This document shows, one piece after another, positions 1-6,935 of a stretch of DNA of 7,550 bases. The notes beneath the pieces were generated by a model that searched no databases, was not told the DNA's origin, and was given only the letters and a program-made list of their open reading frames with translations. The DNA lies in NCBI GenBank assembly GCA_019307545.1, contig JAFDJI010000155.1:1-7550 (forward strand), given 5' to 3'. Origin of the DNA: Deltaproteobacteria bacterium (GTDB lineage Bacteria; Myxococcota_A; UBA796; GCA-2862545). Position numbers and translations under genes: made by a program. Each line of letters opens with the position of its first letter. Within the stretch, counting starts at the first letter, position 1.

Positions 1-346
1 TCCCCATGCGGAGGACTTCGCGCGCGTAGCGCTTGCTCCGCGCGTACACCACCCCACGGCGCCGATGGCGGAGGAGCCACCCGGCGACCAGGCCGCGCCA
101 GGCGAGCGATGCCGGGGTGCGTCGGCGGGGCAGGACATGCACGTGCAGGGTCCGGACAGGCTTGAGCCCGTAGAAGTCCAGCACCTCCTCCACAGCGGGA
201 CGAGCGTGGCCCACGGGCTCCACCGCGAGGGTGATCGGGTGCCCACGGCATGCGATGGCGTGGGCCATTTGGACCACCTGCACGGACTGGGCGCGGGCAC
301 AGGGCGCCGCGGGACGATAGAGCCACAGCCAGGGCGTGGAGTGCAT
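1..346 (-). CDS. Glycosyltransferase, GT4-like, N-terminal part (partial, runs off left edge)
   Basis: Reading the minus strand from an ATG at 346 gives 115 uninterrupted residues to the window edge. They resemble the N-terminal half of a GT-B fold, family-4-type glycosyltransferase. An opening segment (residues 6-12, WLWLYRP) precedes the acceptor-side helix SVQVVQMAHAIACRGH (residues 21-36), followed by strand ITLAV (38-42). A DFYGL element (57-61) and VVYARSKRYAR (99-109) also recur in this family. Such enzymes transfer a sugar from a nucleotide-activated donor to a growing surface glycan on the cytoplasmic face of the inner membrane. The donor-binding C-terminal domain lies outside the window, so substrate cannot be suggested. 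An ATG at 357 is out of frame with this reading. No good Shine-Dalgarno sequence precedes 346, so the start is the likeliest one, not certain. The gene is divergent from the prolyl oligopeptidase gene. Confidence 0.72.
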   Translation of the reverse strand, partial: MHSTPWLWLYRPAAPCARAQSVQVVQMAHAIACRGHPITLAVEPVGHARPAVEEVLDFYGLKPVRTLHVHVLPRRRTPASLAWRGLVAGWLLRHRRRGVVYARSKRYAREVLRMG

Positions 347-411
347 GGCACCGGCATTCTAGACAGGACGCGACCGGTTGCGTACTTCTCCCGCACCCCT
401 ACGGAGGTCCC
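347..411. promoter_or_regulatory. Divergent intergenic region with imperfect palindrome
   Basis: These 65 bases separate the divergent starts of the GT4-like gene (346, minus) and the peptidase gene (412, plus), so any dedicated promoters must lie here or inside the coding regions. The segment 369-382 (CGCGACCGGTTGCG) matches its own reverse complement at 12 of 14 positions, a symmetry that could serve as an operator. I could not find convincing -35/-10 hexamers. The regulatory role is inference from location and symmetry only. Confidence 0.3.
403..407 (+). promoter_or_regulatory. Ribosome binding site of the prolyl oligopeptidase gene
   Basis: GGAGG lies 4 bases before the ATG at 412. The same frame stays open upstream to about 250, but this Shine-Dalgarno sequence and the lipoprotein signal peptide that begins at 412 both select 412 as the start. 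Confidence 0.75.
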
Positions 412-2580
412 ATGTCGCCGAGACCCATCTCGCTGCTGGCCCTCGGCCTTCTGGTCAGCGGATGTCCCCATGCAACCGACGCCCCGACTGCGGCTCCCGA
501 ACCCCAAGCATCCATCCTGGAGCAGTTGGAGATGACCTACCCCGAGACCCGGCGCGGCGATGTGGTTGTCGACCACCACGGCACCAAGGTCCCAGACCCC
601 TACCGGTGGCTCGAGGACCCGGACTCCGAGGAGAGTCGTCAGTGGATCGAGGCCCAAAACGCCCTCACCTTCGGGTTCCTGGAGACGATCCCCGAGCGAG
701 AGCCCATCCGGGAGCGGCTCACCGCGCTGTGGGACTACGAGCGCTACGGCCTCCCCCACAAACGGGGTGGACGGTACTTCTGGTTCAAGAACGACGGCCT
801 GCAGGACCAGGCCGTGCTCTATGTGGCCGATACCCTGGAGGCCGAGCCGCGGGTTCTGCTCGACCCGAACCTCCTCTCGGAAGACGGGACCGTCGCGGTC
901 GGCGAATACGACTACAGCGAAGACGGTCGGTATCTGGCCTACGGGCTCTCGGACGGGGGATCCGACTGGCGCACCTGGCACGTCCGCGACGTGGAAACCG
1001 GTGAAGACCTCGCGGACGCCTTGAAGTGGTCCAAGTTCTCCGCGGCGGCCTGGACCAAGGACGGCACGGGCTTCTTCTACAGCCGCTACGACGAGCCGGA
1101 GGACCCGCTGGAGCAGGTGAACCTGGACCAGAAACTGTTCTTCCATCGCCTGGGCACCCCCCAATCCGAAGACGTGCTGGTGTACGCCCGACCCGACGAG
1201 CCCGAGTGGGGATTCGCCCCCTCGGTGACCGAGGACGGGGAGTTGCTGGTCATCTGGGTGTGGCAGAGCACCGAGGAGAAGAACCGCATCTACCTCCAGG
1301 ACCTCACCGTGGCGGACGCGGAGGTCACCCCACTCCTCGACGACTTCGACGCCTACTACGACCCCGTGGGCAAGAAGGGTCGGCAGATGTGGTTCCGCAC
1401 CGACCTCGACGCGCCGAGGGGCCGGGTGATCCGCATCGATCTGGACGACCCGGAGCAAGCACGCTGGGTCGAGGTGGTACCCGAGTCAGCCGAGACCCTG
1501 AGCGCCGCCTCCATCGTCGGCGACCACCTGCTCCTGCAGTACATGAAGGACGCCCACACCGTGGTCCGCCGCTTCGACCTGGAGGGCAACGCCCTCGGCG
1601 ACGTCACCCTGCCCGGACTGGGGACGGCCTGGGGGTTCGGCGGGCGAATGGACGACCCGGAGACCTTCTACGGCTACACCGGCTTCACCACCCCGGACAC
1701 CATCTACCGCTACGACGTGTCCACCGGGGAGAGCGCGGTGTTCCGGAGCCCCACCGTGGCGTTCGACCCCGACGACTACGAGACCCGGCAGGTGTTCTAC
1801 GAGAGCCGCGACGGCACGCGGGTGCCGATGTTCATCACCCACAAGAACGGCCTTTCCCTGGACGGGAACAACCCCACCCTGCTCTACGGCTACGGGGGAT
1901 TCAACATCTCCATCACCCCCGAGTTCTCGGTCTCCAAGCTGGTGTGGATGGAGATGGGTGGGGTGTATGCCGTCCCCAACCTACGCGGCGGGGGCGAGTA
2001 CGGCCGCGAGTGGCACGAAGCCGGCATCCTGGACCGCAAGCAGAACGTGTACGACGACTTCATCGCCGCCGCGGAGTGGCTCATCGCCCAGGGCTACACC
2101 CGGCCCGACAAGCTGGCCATCCAGGGACGCAGCAACGGAGGCCTCCTGGTGGGCGCCACCATGCAGCAGCGGCCGGACCTGTTCGGCGCCACCCTTCCCG
2201 GGGTGGGGGTGATGGACATGCTGCGCTACCACCTGTTCACCATCGGATGGGCCTGGGCTTCCGACTACGGCACTGCGGACGACCCGGAGATGTTCCCGGT
2301 GCTCCAGGGGTACTCCCCGGTGCACAACGCCACGCCGCAGCCCTACCCCGCCACCCTCATCGTCACCGCGGACCACGACGACCGGGTCGTCCCCGCCCAC
2401 AGCTTCAAGTTCGCCGCCGCGATGCAGGCCGCCCAGCGCGGTCCGGACCCGATCCTCATCCGCATCGAGACCCGCGCCGGCCACGGTGCAGGTAAGCCGG
2501 TGACGATGAAGATCGACGAGATCACGGACGAGTGGGTGTTCCTGGTGCGCACCCTGGGAGTGGCGTCGCCCGACCAGTGA
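412..2580 (+). CDS. Prolyl oligopeptidase (S9A), predicted lipoprotein
   Basis: This 722-residue serine peptidase should cleave short peptides after proline; the S9A family is usually about 700 residues. The start has a GGAGG site and yields a lipoprotein signal: basic residue, hydrophobic stretch, then lipobox VSGC with Cys18. No Asp follows Cys18, so outer-membrane sorting is plausible. The family N-terminal signature DPYRWLED is at 62-69, a seven-bladed-propeller region covers roughly 110-450, and the alpha/beta-hydrolase domain begins near YESRDGT (463-469). Catalytic residues by motif are Ser574 (GRSNGG), Asp656 (DHDDRVVP) and His691 (AGHGAGKP). Tyr494 in YGYGGFN matches the oxyanion-hole tyrosine, Trp615 the proline-stacking tryptophan of the S1 pocket, and Arg658 the substrate-binding arginine of porcine POP. 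The enzyme therefore looks active and prolyl-specific. It stands alone on the plus strand between surface-glycan genes, and its last 59 bases overlap the convergent GT4 gene. Oligopeptidase B is less likely given this motif set. Confidence 0.96.
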   Translation: MSPRPISLLALGLLVSGCPHATDAPTAAPEPQASILEQLEMTYPETRRGDVVVDHHGTKVPDPYRWLEDPDSEESRQWIEAQNALTFGFLETIPEREPIRERLTALWDYERYGLPHKRGGRYFWFKNDGLQDQAVLYVADTLEAEPRVLLDPNLLSEDGTVAVGEYDYSEDGRYLAYGLSDGGSDWRTWHVRDVETGEDLADALKWSKFSAAAWTKDGTGFFYSRYDEPEDPLEQVNLDQKLFFHRLGTPQSEDVLVYARPDEPEWGFAPSVTEDGELLVIWVWQSTEEKNRIYLQDLTVADAEVTPLLDDFDAYYDPVGKKGRQMWFRTDLDAPRGRVIRIDLDDPEQARWVEVVPESAETLSAASIVGDHLLLQYMKDAHTVVRRFDLEGNALGDVTLPGLGTAWGFGGRMDDPETFYGYTGFTTPDTIYRYDVSTGESAVFRSPTVAFDPDDYETRQVFYESRDGTRVPMFITHKNGLSLDGNNPTLLYGYGGFNISITPEFSVSKLVWMEMGGVYAVPNLRGGGEYGREWHEAGILDRKQNVYDDFIAAAEWLIAQGYTRPDKLAIQGRSNGGLLVGATMQQRPDLFGATLPGVGVMDMLRYHLFTIGWAWASDYGTADDPEMFPVLQGYSPVHNATPQPYPATLIVTADHDDRVVPAHSFKFAAAMQAAQRGPDPILIRIETRAGHGAGKPVTMKIDEITDEWVFLVRTLGVASPDQ

Positions 2581-3610
2581 CGATCGCCCGGACGGTGTGC
2601 GTTACCCCACACCGCTCCGCGACCCAGTCCCGGCACGCGCGCCCACGCTCGGTCGTCCACCAGCCCTCGATGGCCAAGAGCGAAGCGGAGACGTCGTCTG
2701 GATCCTCGAGCAGGAGCCCCGACCCCACCGCTTCCGGCACCCCACCGGTGCGACAGCCCACCGTCGCCACTCCTGCCGCCGCAGCCTCGATCAGCGCCAA
2801 CCCGAGGCCCTCGGCGCCTCCCCCATCCACATCGGTGCGGGGCAGCAGCAGCGCGAGGTCCAGGTCGGGAAGGCAACGCAGCACCTCGGCGCGGGGGAGG
2901 CGTCCGGTGAACCTCATCCGATCGGCGGCCCCGAGCCGTTGCGCCAGCGCTCGCCACGCCTCCAGCGCCGGCCCGTCGCCGATCACCGTCCCGCGAACCC
3001 TGGCCGCCGCGACCAGGCGCACGAATCGGTCCCCCCCCTTCAGTGCAGTGGCGCGCCCCACGAAGCCCCAATGCGAGGGTCGTTTGGGAAGCCGCCGTTC
3101 GGAGGGGGGTGCCGCGTCGATGGGGACCGCGAGGCGGTCCGCCTGGAAACCCCGTCCCTGCAGGACGCCCGCGAGGTAGGCGCTCATGGTCCACCGACGC
3201 TCGGCATAACGGCACACCCGGCGAAAGCCACGTGCATCGGCTGGAGAGCGGGTGAGGTCGGAGCCGTGGAAGGCCACCTGCAAGGGCACCCCCAGCCACC
3301 GCATCCGGCCTACCAGGTGGGTAGCGAGGTTCCAGGTGGTGGCCAGCACCATGTCACCCTTGCGGAGCCGGCTCCAGGCGGCAGCGGCAACCCACCACCC
3401 CCCCAGCCGACCGAAGGACGGTCCCCGCACCGGGACCACCTCGTAGGGGAGTGGCCGGCCCGCCTCGTCCAACCCCAGCCTGTCCCGGGACCGTGCGAAC
3501 ACCAGGACCTCGTGTCCCGCTGCGTGCAGCCCGCCGGCCACGGCCGCCGCCCAGGTGGCGATCCCCCCATCGAGCGGGGAGAAGTCATCGGAGAGGATCA
3601 CCCAACGCAC
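2522..3610 (-). CDS. Glycosyltransferase family 4
   Basis: A 362-residue GT-B glycosyltransferase, expected to move a sugar from a nucleotide donor to an LPS or other surface-glycan acceptor at the inner membrane. Visible motifs are the N-terminal glycine loop DGGIATWAAAVAGGLHAAGHEV (14-35), HGSD (115-118), the start of the donor domain VGRATALKGGDRF (184-196), and the retaining-GT4 E-x7-E motif with Glu267 and Glu275 (EGLGLALIE), followed by GGVPEAV (289-295). The GTG start at 3610 is chosen because AGGAG lies 5 bases upstream and the protein then begins directly with the first beta strand (VRWVILSDDFSP). The open frame extends to 3724, but that stretch lies inside the preceding gene and lacks domain character. 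The start overlaps the upstream GT9 stop by 13 bases. About the last 19 residues are encoded opposite the end of the peptidase gene and carry no recognisable motif. Sugar specificity is unknown. Confidence 0.93.
   Translation of the reverse strand: MRWVILSDDFSPLDGGIATWAAAVAGGLHAAGHEVLVFARSRDRLGLDEAGRPLPYEVVPVRGPSFGRLGGWWVAAAAWSRLRKGDMVLATTWNLATHLVGRMRWLGVPLQVAFHGSDLTRSPADARGFRRVCRYAERRWTMSAYLAGVLQGRGFQADRLAVPIDAAPPSERRLPKRPSHWGFVGRATALKGGDRFVRLVAAARVRGTVIGDGPALEAWRALAQRLGAADRMRFTGRLPRAEVLRCLPDLDLALLLPRTDVDGGGAEGLGLALIEAAAAGVATVGCRTGGVPEAVGSGLLLEDPDDVSASLLAIEGWWTTERGRACRDWVAERCGVTHTVRAIVTGRATPLPGCAPGTPTRP
3031..3038 (-). repeat. G8 homopolymer inside the GT4 gene
   Basis: On the coding (minus) strand, eight consecutive G span codons for Lys191-Gly192-Gly193-Asp194, in the donor-domain motif of the glycosyltransferase. 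The reading frame is intact as sequenced. Slippage by one base here would destroy the C-terminal domain. Confidence 0.8.
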
Positions 3611-4509
3611 CAGCGCTCCTGCACCCGCTCCACCGCTTCGATCACCTCGTTCGAAGGCACGTCCTGGCACGCCAGGTCCTCCAGGGGACAGTGGTCCCGG
3701 CCGTGCAGGGTGCATGGGCGACACCCGAGGTTCACGACCTGCACCACCTCACCCCTGTGAACCCAAAAGCCGTCGAGGGGATGGGTGGGCCCGAACACCG
3801 CCACCACTGGGATCCCGCAGGCCCCGGCGAGGTGGACCAGGCCGCAGTCGTTGCCAACCGCCAACCTGGTGCGCGCCAGGACCTCCCAGGTCCCCGCGAA
3901 GCCGCGTTCCGCCACCACCGTGGCCCCCGGGACCTGCCGAGCCACCGCCGCGCACAGCGCCTCCTCCCCCGGGCCGCCCAGCACGGCCACCCGTCCCTGC
4001 CAGGCCCGACCGACCGCAGCCATTCGGTCGGCTGGCCACCGCTTGGTGACCCGGGAGGCTCCAGGGATCAGCGCCAGGGTGTCGACTGTCGAGCGGGGGA
4101 GGTCGATCCACGGCGTGGGCGTCTGCACCACCCCGCAGGTACGCGCGTAGATCGCGGTGACCGGCGGGCGGGGTCGCACCGGGACGCCGAGCAACACCAG
4201 GCGCCGCCGTACACCGTGCTTGTGGATGCGCCGCGTCCAGCGGCCGGCCGCCAGCCAAAGGCGTGCGCTGCGAAGGCTGCCCTGGAGGTCCACCCACCGC
4301 CCGGGCGGGATGGCGGCGGCCACATCGCGCGGCTCGGCTTCTTTCGGCCAGGACACCACCCGGTGCACGCCCCGGAGCCGGGACGCGACGTCGACCCACT
4401 CCGGCGCAGTGACCACGGTCACGGGACCGGGGAGTACCGCGGTCACCGAGCCCAGCAGGACCACGTCCCCCAGGGAGGAGCGGCGTAGCAGCACCGTCCC
4501 CTCACCCAC
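3598..4509 (-). CDS. Glycosyltransferase family 9 (heptosyltransferase-like)
   Basis: A 303-residue member of the ADP-heptose:LPS heptosyltransferase family, which adds heptose to the LPS inner core using ADP-heptose in the cytoplasm. Motifs in order are LLRRSSLGDVVLLGS (7-21), VDLQGSLRSA (73-82), IPGASRVTKRWP (148-159, the family's PGA...KRWP element), GNDCGLVHLAGACGIPVVAV (219-238) and FGPTHP (239-244). A four-cysteine cluster follows near the C terminus (Cys263, Cys266, Cys274, Cys281), as in many GT9 proteins. The usual GNDSG reads GNDCG here. The GTG start at 4509 has GGGAGG 6 bases upstream and overlaps the preceding stop codon by 8 bases. The longer open frame to 4764 lies inside the neighbouring gene and looks non-coding in that frame. 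It is paralogous to the gene just upstream, so the two probably act in sequence, as WaaC and WaaF do. Which heptose it adds, or whether the sugar is heptose, cannot be read from sequence. Confidence 0.92.
   Translation of the reverse strand: MGEGTVLLRRSSLGDVVLLGSVTAVLPGPVTVVTAPEWVDVASRLRGVHRVVSWPKEAEPRDVAAAIPPGRWVDLQGSLRSARLWLAAGRWTRRIHKHGVRRRLVLLGVPVRPRPPVTAIYARTCGVVQTPTPWIDLPRSTVDTLALIPGASRVTKRWPADRMAAVGRAWQGRVAVLGGPGEEALCAAVARQVPGATVVAERGFAGTWEVLARTRLAVGNDCGLVHLAGACGIPVVAVFGPTHPLDGFWVHRGEVVQVVNLGCRPCTLHGRDHCPLEDLACQDVPSNEVIEAVERVQERWCVG
3616..3620 (-). promoter_or_regulatory. Ribosome binding site fixing the GTG start of the GT4 gene
   Basis: AGGAG on the minus strand ends 5 bases before the GTG at 3610. 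It lies inside the final codons of the upstream GT9 gene, so ribosomes finishing that gene arrive at the site. This favours the GTG over any start further upstream. Confidence 0.7.
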
Positions 4510-5356
4510 CGAGCACCTCCCGCACCGCCGCTTCCACCCGCTCCACCTCGATCTGCAGGCATTCCAACCCGAATGGGCATTCCTTTCGATAGCAGGGGCG
4601 GCACGAGGCCTCTCCCTCCACCGCGGTCGCGCCATGGGGGCCGGTGCGCGACGGGGTGGTGGACCCGTACACCGCCACGGTGGGTACCCCGCAGGCCCGC
4701 GCAAAGTGCGCCGCTCCGGAGTCGTTGGACACGAACACCGCGCAACGCACCAGGGCACTGGCAAAGGCGGGCAAGCCGAGCCCCACCCGGCGCGGGTGGT
4801 GACCCGCCACGGTATCCACCGTCATTGCCTCTCGCGGTCCCCCGTAAAACACCACCGGCCGGTCCATGCGGCGCGCGAGGTCGGCGAAGCCCTGCCAGGC
4901 CACCGTCTTCCCGGAGGGACTGACGGGGTTGAGTCCGATGTGTCCCCGGGGAACGTGCACCGCGGGGTCGCCGGACCGGCGCAGCCACTCCGGGGGCCCG
5001 TCCACAATGGCCCCCACGGCCGCCGCCAGCGCCGCGTAGGTGTCCCGTCGATGCGGACCACGCTCCACCACGTCGGTGAGCAGCCACCGCCGCCCGTCGG
5101 CCGCGACGCCCACCCGCCGGGGAACCCGCCGTGAAGCCCACGCGACCCGGAAAGAGGGCGGGAACAGCACAGCCACCTCTCCCTCGTGCCGCGCGTCCCG
5201 CGACACGACCCGGGCCTGAATGCCTCGGTAGAGGTCAAGACCCCACTTCGGCGCGTGGATGGTGAGGCGCCCCACCCGGGACAGCGCATACAGCGCGGGG
5301 AGCGCCATCACCCCGTCCCCGAGGTGGTTGGGCGCGCGTGCGACGATGTCCGTCAC
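4502..5356 (-). CDS. waaF: ADP-heptose:LPS heptosyltransferase, WaaF-like (GT9)
   Basis: A 284-residue GT9 enzyme expected to transfer L-glycero-D-manno-heptose from ADP-heptose onto the LPS inner core. The N-terminal ARAPNHLGDGVMALPAL (6-22) matches the RAPNWLGDAVM-type signature of heptosyltransferase II proteins. Further motifs are GLNPVSPSGK (141-150), SNDSGAAHFARACGVPTVAV (210-229) and YGSTTP (230-235). The cysteine cluster CRPCYRKECPFGLEC (Cys252, Cys255, Cys260, Cys266) is typical of this subfamily. GTG at 5356 is preferred because GGGGAG ends 6 bases before it. An ATG two codons earlier (5362) would leave no spacing from that site, but it remains possible and would give 286 residues. 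It lies 34 bases after the ffh stop codon and its own stop overlaps the next GT9 start, so it is probably co-transcribed with both. The protein is somewhat shorter than typical WaaF (about 340-350), with the shortening mainly between the N-terminal motif and the donor domain. The waaF symbol rests on motif resemblance. Confidence 0.9.
   Translation of the reverse strand: MTDIVARAPNHLGDGVMALPALYALSRVGRLTIHAPKWGLDLYRGIQARVVSRDARHEGEVAVLFPPSFRVAWASRRVPRRVGVAADGRRWLLTDVVERGPHRRDTYAALAAAVGAIVDGPPEWLRRSGDPAVHVPRGHIGLNPVSPSGKTVAWQGFADLARRMDRPVVFYGGPREAMTVDTVAGHHPRRVGLGLPAFASALVRCAVFVSNDSGAAHFARACGVPTVAVYGSTTPSRTGPHGATAVEGEASCRPCYRKECPFGLECLQIEVERVEAAVREVLGG
4516..4521 (-). promoter_or_regulatory. 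Ribosome binding site fixing the GTG start of the second GT9 gene
   Basis: GGGAGG on the minus strand lies 6 bases before the GTG at 4509, inside the last codons of the WaaF-like gene. Its strength and spacing decide the start. Confidence 0.75.
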
Positions 5357-5362
5357 CGGCAT

Positions 5363-5368
5363 CTCCCC
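5363..5368 (-). promoter_or_regulatory. Ribosome binding site deciding between ATG 5362 and GTG 5356
   Basis: GGGGAG on the minus strand directly abuts the ATG at 5362 but is 6 bases from the GTG at 5356. Normal Shine-Dalgarno spacing therefore points to the GTG as the start of the WaaF-like gene. Confidence 0.6.
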
Positions 5369-5390
5369 AGTAGATCCTCGGGCATCGCCC

Positions 5391-6935
5391 CTACTTCCGC
5401 TTCCGGCCCCGTTTGCGCGCCTTCTGCTGCTCCTTGCGCTTCTTGCGCCGGGCCATCTTCTCTCCCACCGAAATCTGCTTGCGCGGACGTCCGGCGGACC
5501 CACCGACGTCGTCCATACCGAGGTCCATTCCCGGGGGCATCATCCCACCCGGGAAGGAGCCGTCCGCCTGCATCTGGGCCATCTGCTTCTGCATGCCCAT
5601 GAGCTGGCTGGGGTTTCCGAGCATCGACCCCAGGCCTCGCATCATCTCCCGGGCCTGCAGGAAGCGTTCGTGCAGCTCCCGCACATCGGTGAACGCTCGC
5701 CCGCACCCCTTGGCGATGCGCTGGAAGCGCGAATCGTTCAGCACATCGGGGTAGCGTCGTTCCTGCTGGGTCATGGACTGGATGATGGCCAGGGTGCGGT
5801 CCATCTCCCGGTCGTCGAAGGCCTCCTCCGGGATCTGGTCCATCATCCCGCCGATCAACGGCATGCGGGCCACGATCTCCCGCAACGGGCCCATCTTGCG
5901 GATGGTGTTCAACTGCTTGATGAAGTCGTTGTAGGAAAACGCGCCCTTGAGGAGCTTCCTGGCATCGGCCTCTGCCTCCTCCTGGTCGACGTGCTTCTCG
6001 AAGTCCTGCATGAGGCCGACCACGTCGCCCATGCCCAGAATGCGCTGGGCGAGGCCGTCGGGCCGGAACTCCTCCAGGCTGTCCAACTCCTCGCCCTGGC
6101 CGAGGAACTTGATCGACTTGCCGGTCGCGTACTTGATGGACAGCGCGGCACCACCACGGGCATCGCCGTCCAGCTTGGTGAGGATGAACCCGCCAAAATC
6201 CAGCCGTCGGTCGAACTCCGCGGCGGTACGGACCGAGTCCTGGCCGATCATCGCGTCGACGACGAACAGGATGTTCTGCGGCTTCACCGCGGCCTTGATC
6301 TGCTCCAGCTCCTCCATGAGCGTTTCGTCGACAGCCAGCCGACCGGCGGTGTCGATTATCAGCACGTCGCGACCCACGTTGCGGGCCTGGGCCACGGCCA
6401 TCTTGCACAGGTCCACCGGGGGGATTCCCCGGATGGAGAACACCGGCACGTTGAGCTTCCGCCCGAGGACCATGAGTTGGTCGACCGCGGCCGGTCGGTA
6501 GATGTCCGCCGCGACCATCAGGGGCTTGTGCCCCTCGGCCAGGAGTCGCTTGGCGATCTTCCCCGCGGTGGTGGTCTTGCCCGAGCCCTGCAGACCCACC
6601 AACATGATGATCGCCGGCGTGCCGTCCAGATCGAGGTCGGTGTCCACCGGCCCCATGAGGTCGACCAGCTCGTCGTAGCAGGCCTTGATGAAGTGGTCCT
6701 GGGGGCCGACCTTGACCTTCCTGCCGGTCGGGTCCTTGACGTACACCACCTCGCCCAGGGACCGCTCCTTCACCTTGTCGATGAACTCGCGTACCACCTG
6801 GATCTGCACGTCTGCTTGAATCAGGGAGGTGCGGACCTCGCGCAGCGCGTCCGCGATGTTGTCCTCGGTGAGCTCCGTCTTGCCCTGAAGCTTGAGGCGA
6901 GCGTTCTTGAAGCCGCGGGTAAGGACTTCCAGCAT
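5391..6935 (-). CDS. ffh: Signal recognition particle protein Ffh (SRP54)
   Basis: This 514-residue GTPase binds SRP RNA and signal sequences of nascent membrane proteins and delivers ribosomes to the FtsY receptor. The N-terminal four-helix domain (about 1-95) is followed by the G domain. Its motifs are the P-loop GLQGSGKT (114-121), the SRP-specific insertion-box element AADIYRPAA (142-150), DTAGRL (195-200), TKLDGDARGG (253-262) and GQGE (279-282). The GMGDV linker (301-305) leads into the M domain, with RNA-binding helix SRFQRIAKGCG (402-412) and a methionine-rich stretch (about 427-474). The usual GSG of that helix is GCG here. The protein ends in a Lys/Arg-rich tail (about 494-514), explaining a length above the common 450-490. 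ATG at 6935 starts at the family-typical MLEVLTRGF, with GGAG 8 bases upstream. The frame is open further upstream to about 7475, but that part is low-complexity and has no SRP homology. It is the first gene of an apparent unit with three LPS-type glycosyltransferases. Confidence 0.97.
   Translation of the reverse strand: MLEVLTRGFKNARLKLQGKTELTEDNIADALREVRTSLIQADVQIQVVREFIDKVKERSLGEVVYVKDPTGRKVKVGPQDHFIKACYDELVDLMGPVDTDLDLDGTPAIIMLVGLQGSGKTTTAGKIAKRLLAEGHKPLMVAADIYRPAAVDQLMVLGRKLNVPVFSIRGIPPVDLCKMAVAQARNVGRDVLIIDTAGRLAVDETLMEELEQIKAAVKPQNILFVVDAMIGQDSVRTAAEFDRRLDFGGFILTKLDGDARGGAALSIKYATGKSIKFLGQGEELDSLEEFRPDGLAQRILGMGDVVGLMQDFEKHVDQEEAEADARKLLKGAFSYNDFIKQLNTIRKMGPLREIVARMPLIGGMMDQIPEEAFDDREMDRTLAIIQSMTQQERRYPDVLNDSRFQRIAKGCGRAFTDVRELHERFLQAREMMRGLGSMLGNPSQLMGMQKQMAQMQADGSFPGGMMPPGMDLGMDDVGGSAGRPRKQISVGEKMARRKKRKEQQKARKRGRKRK

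Noticed and set aside
250..411. N-terminal extension of the prolyl oligopeptidase frame
   Set aside because: The extra 54 residues overlap the divergent GT4-like gene, have no homology character, and would bury the lipoprotein signal peptide that begins at 412 after a GGAGG site.
1026..2495. Long plus-strand frame within the peptidase gene
   Set aside because: Arg/Pro/His-rich composition typical of an off-frame reading in GC-rich DNA; the overlapping frame encodes a complete S9A peptidase.
2343..3299. 318-residue minus-strand frame across the GT4 and peptidase 3' ends
   Set aside because: Off-frame with both recognised genes and of low-complexity Arg/Gly/Ala composition.
2597..3760. 387-residue plus-strand frame opposite the GT4 gene
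   Set aside because: Antisense of the motif-bearing GT4 gene; Pro/Arg/His-rich without domain features.
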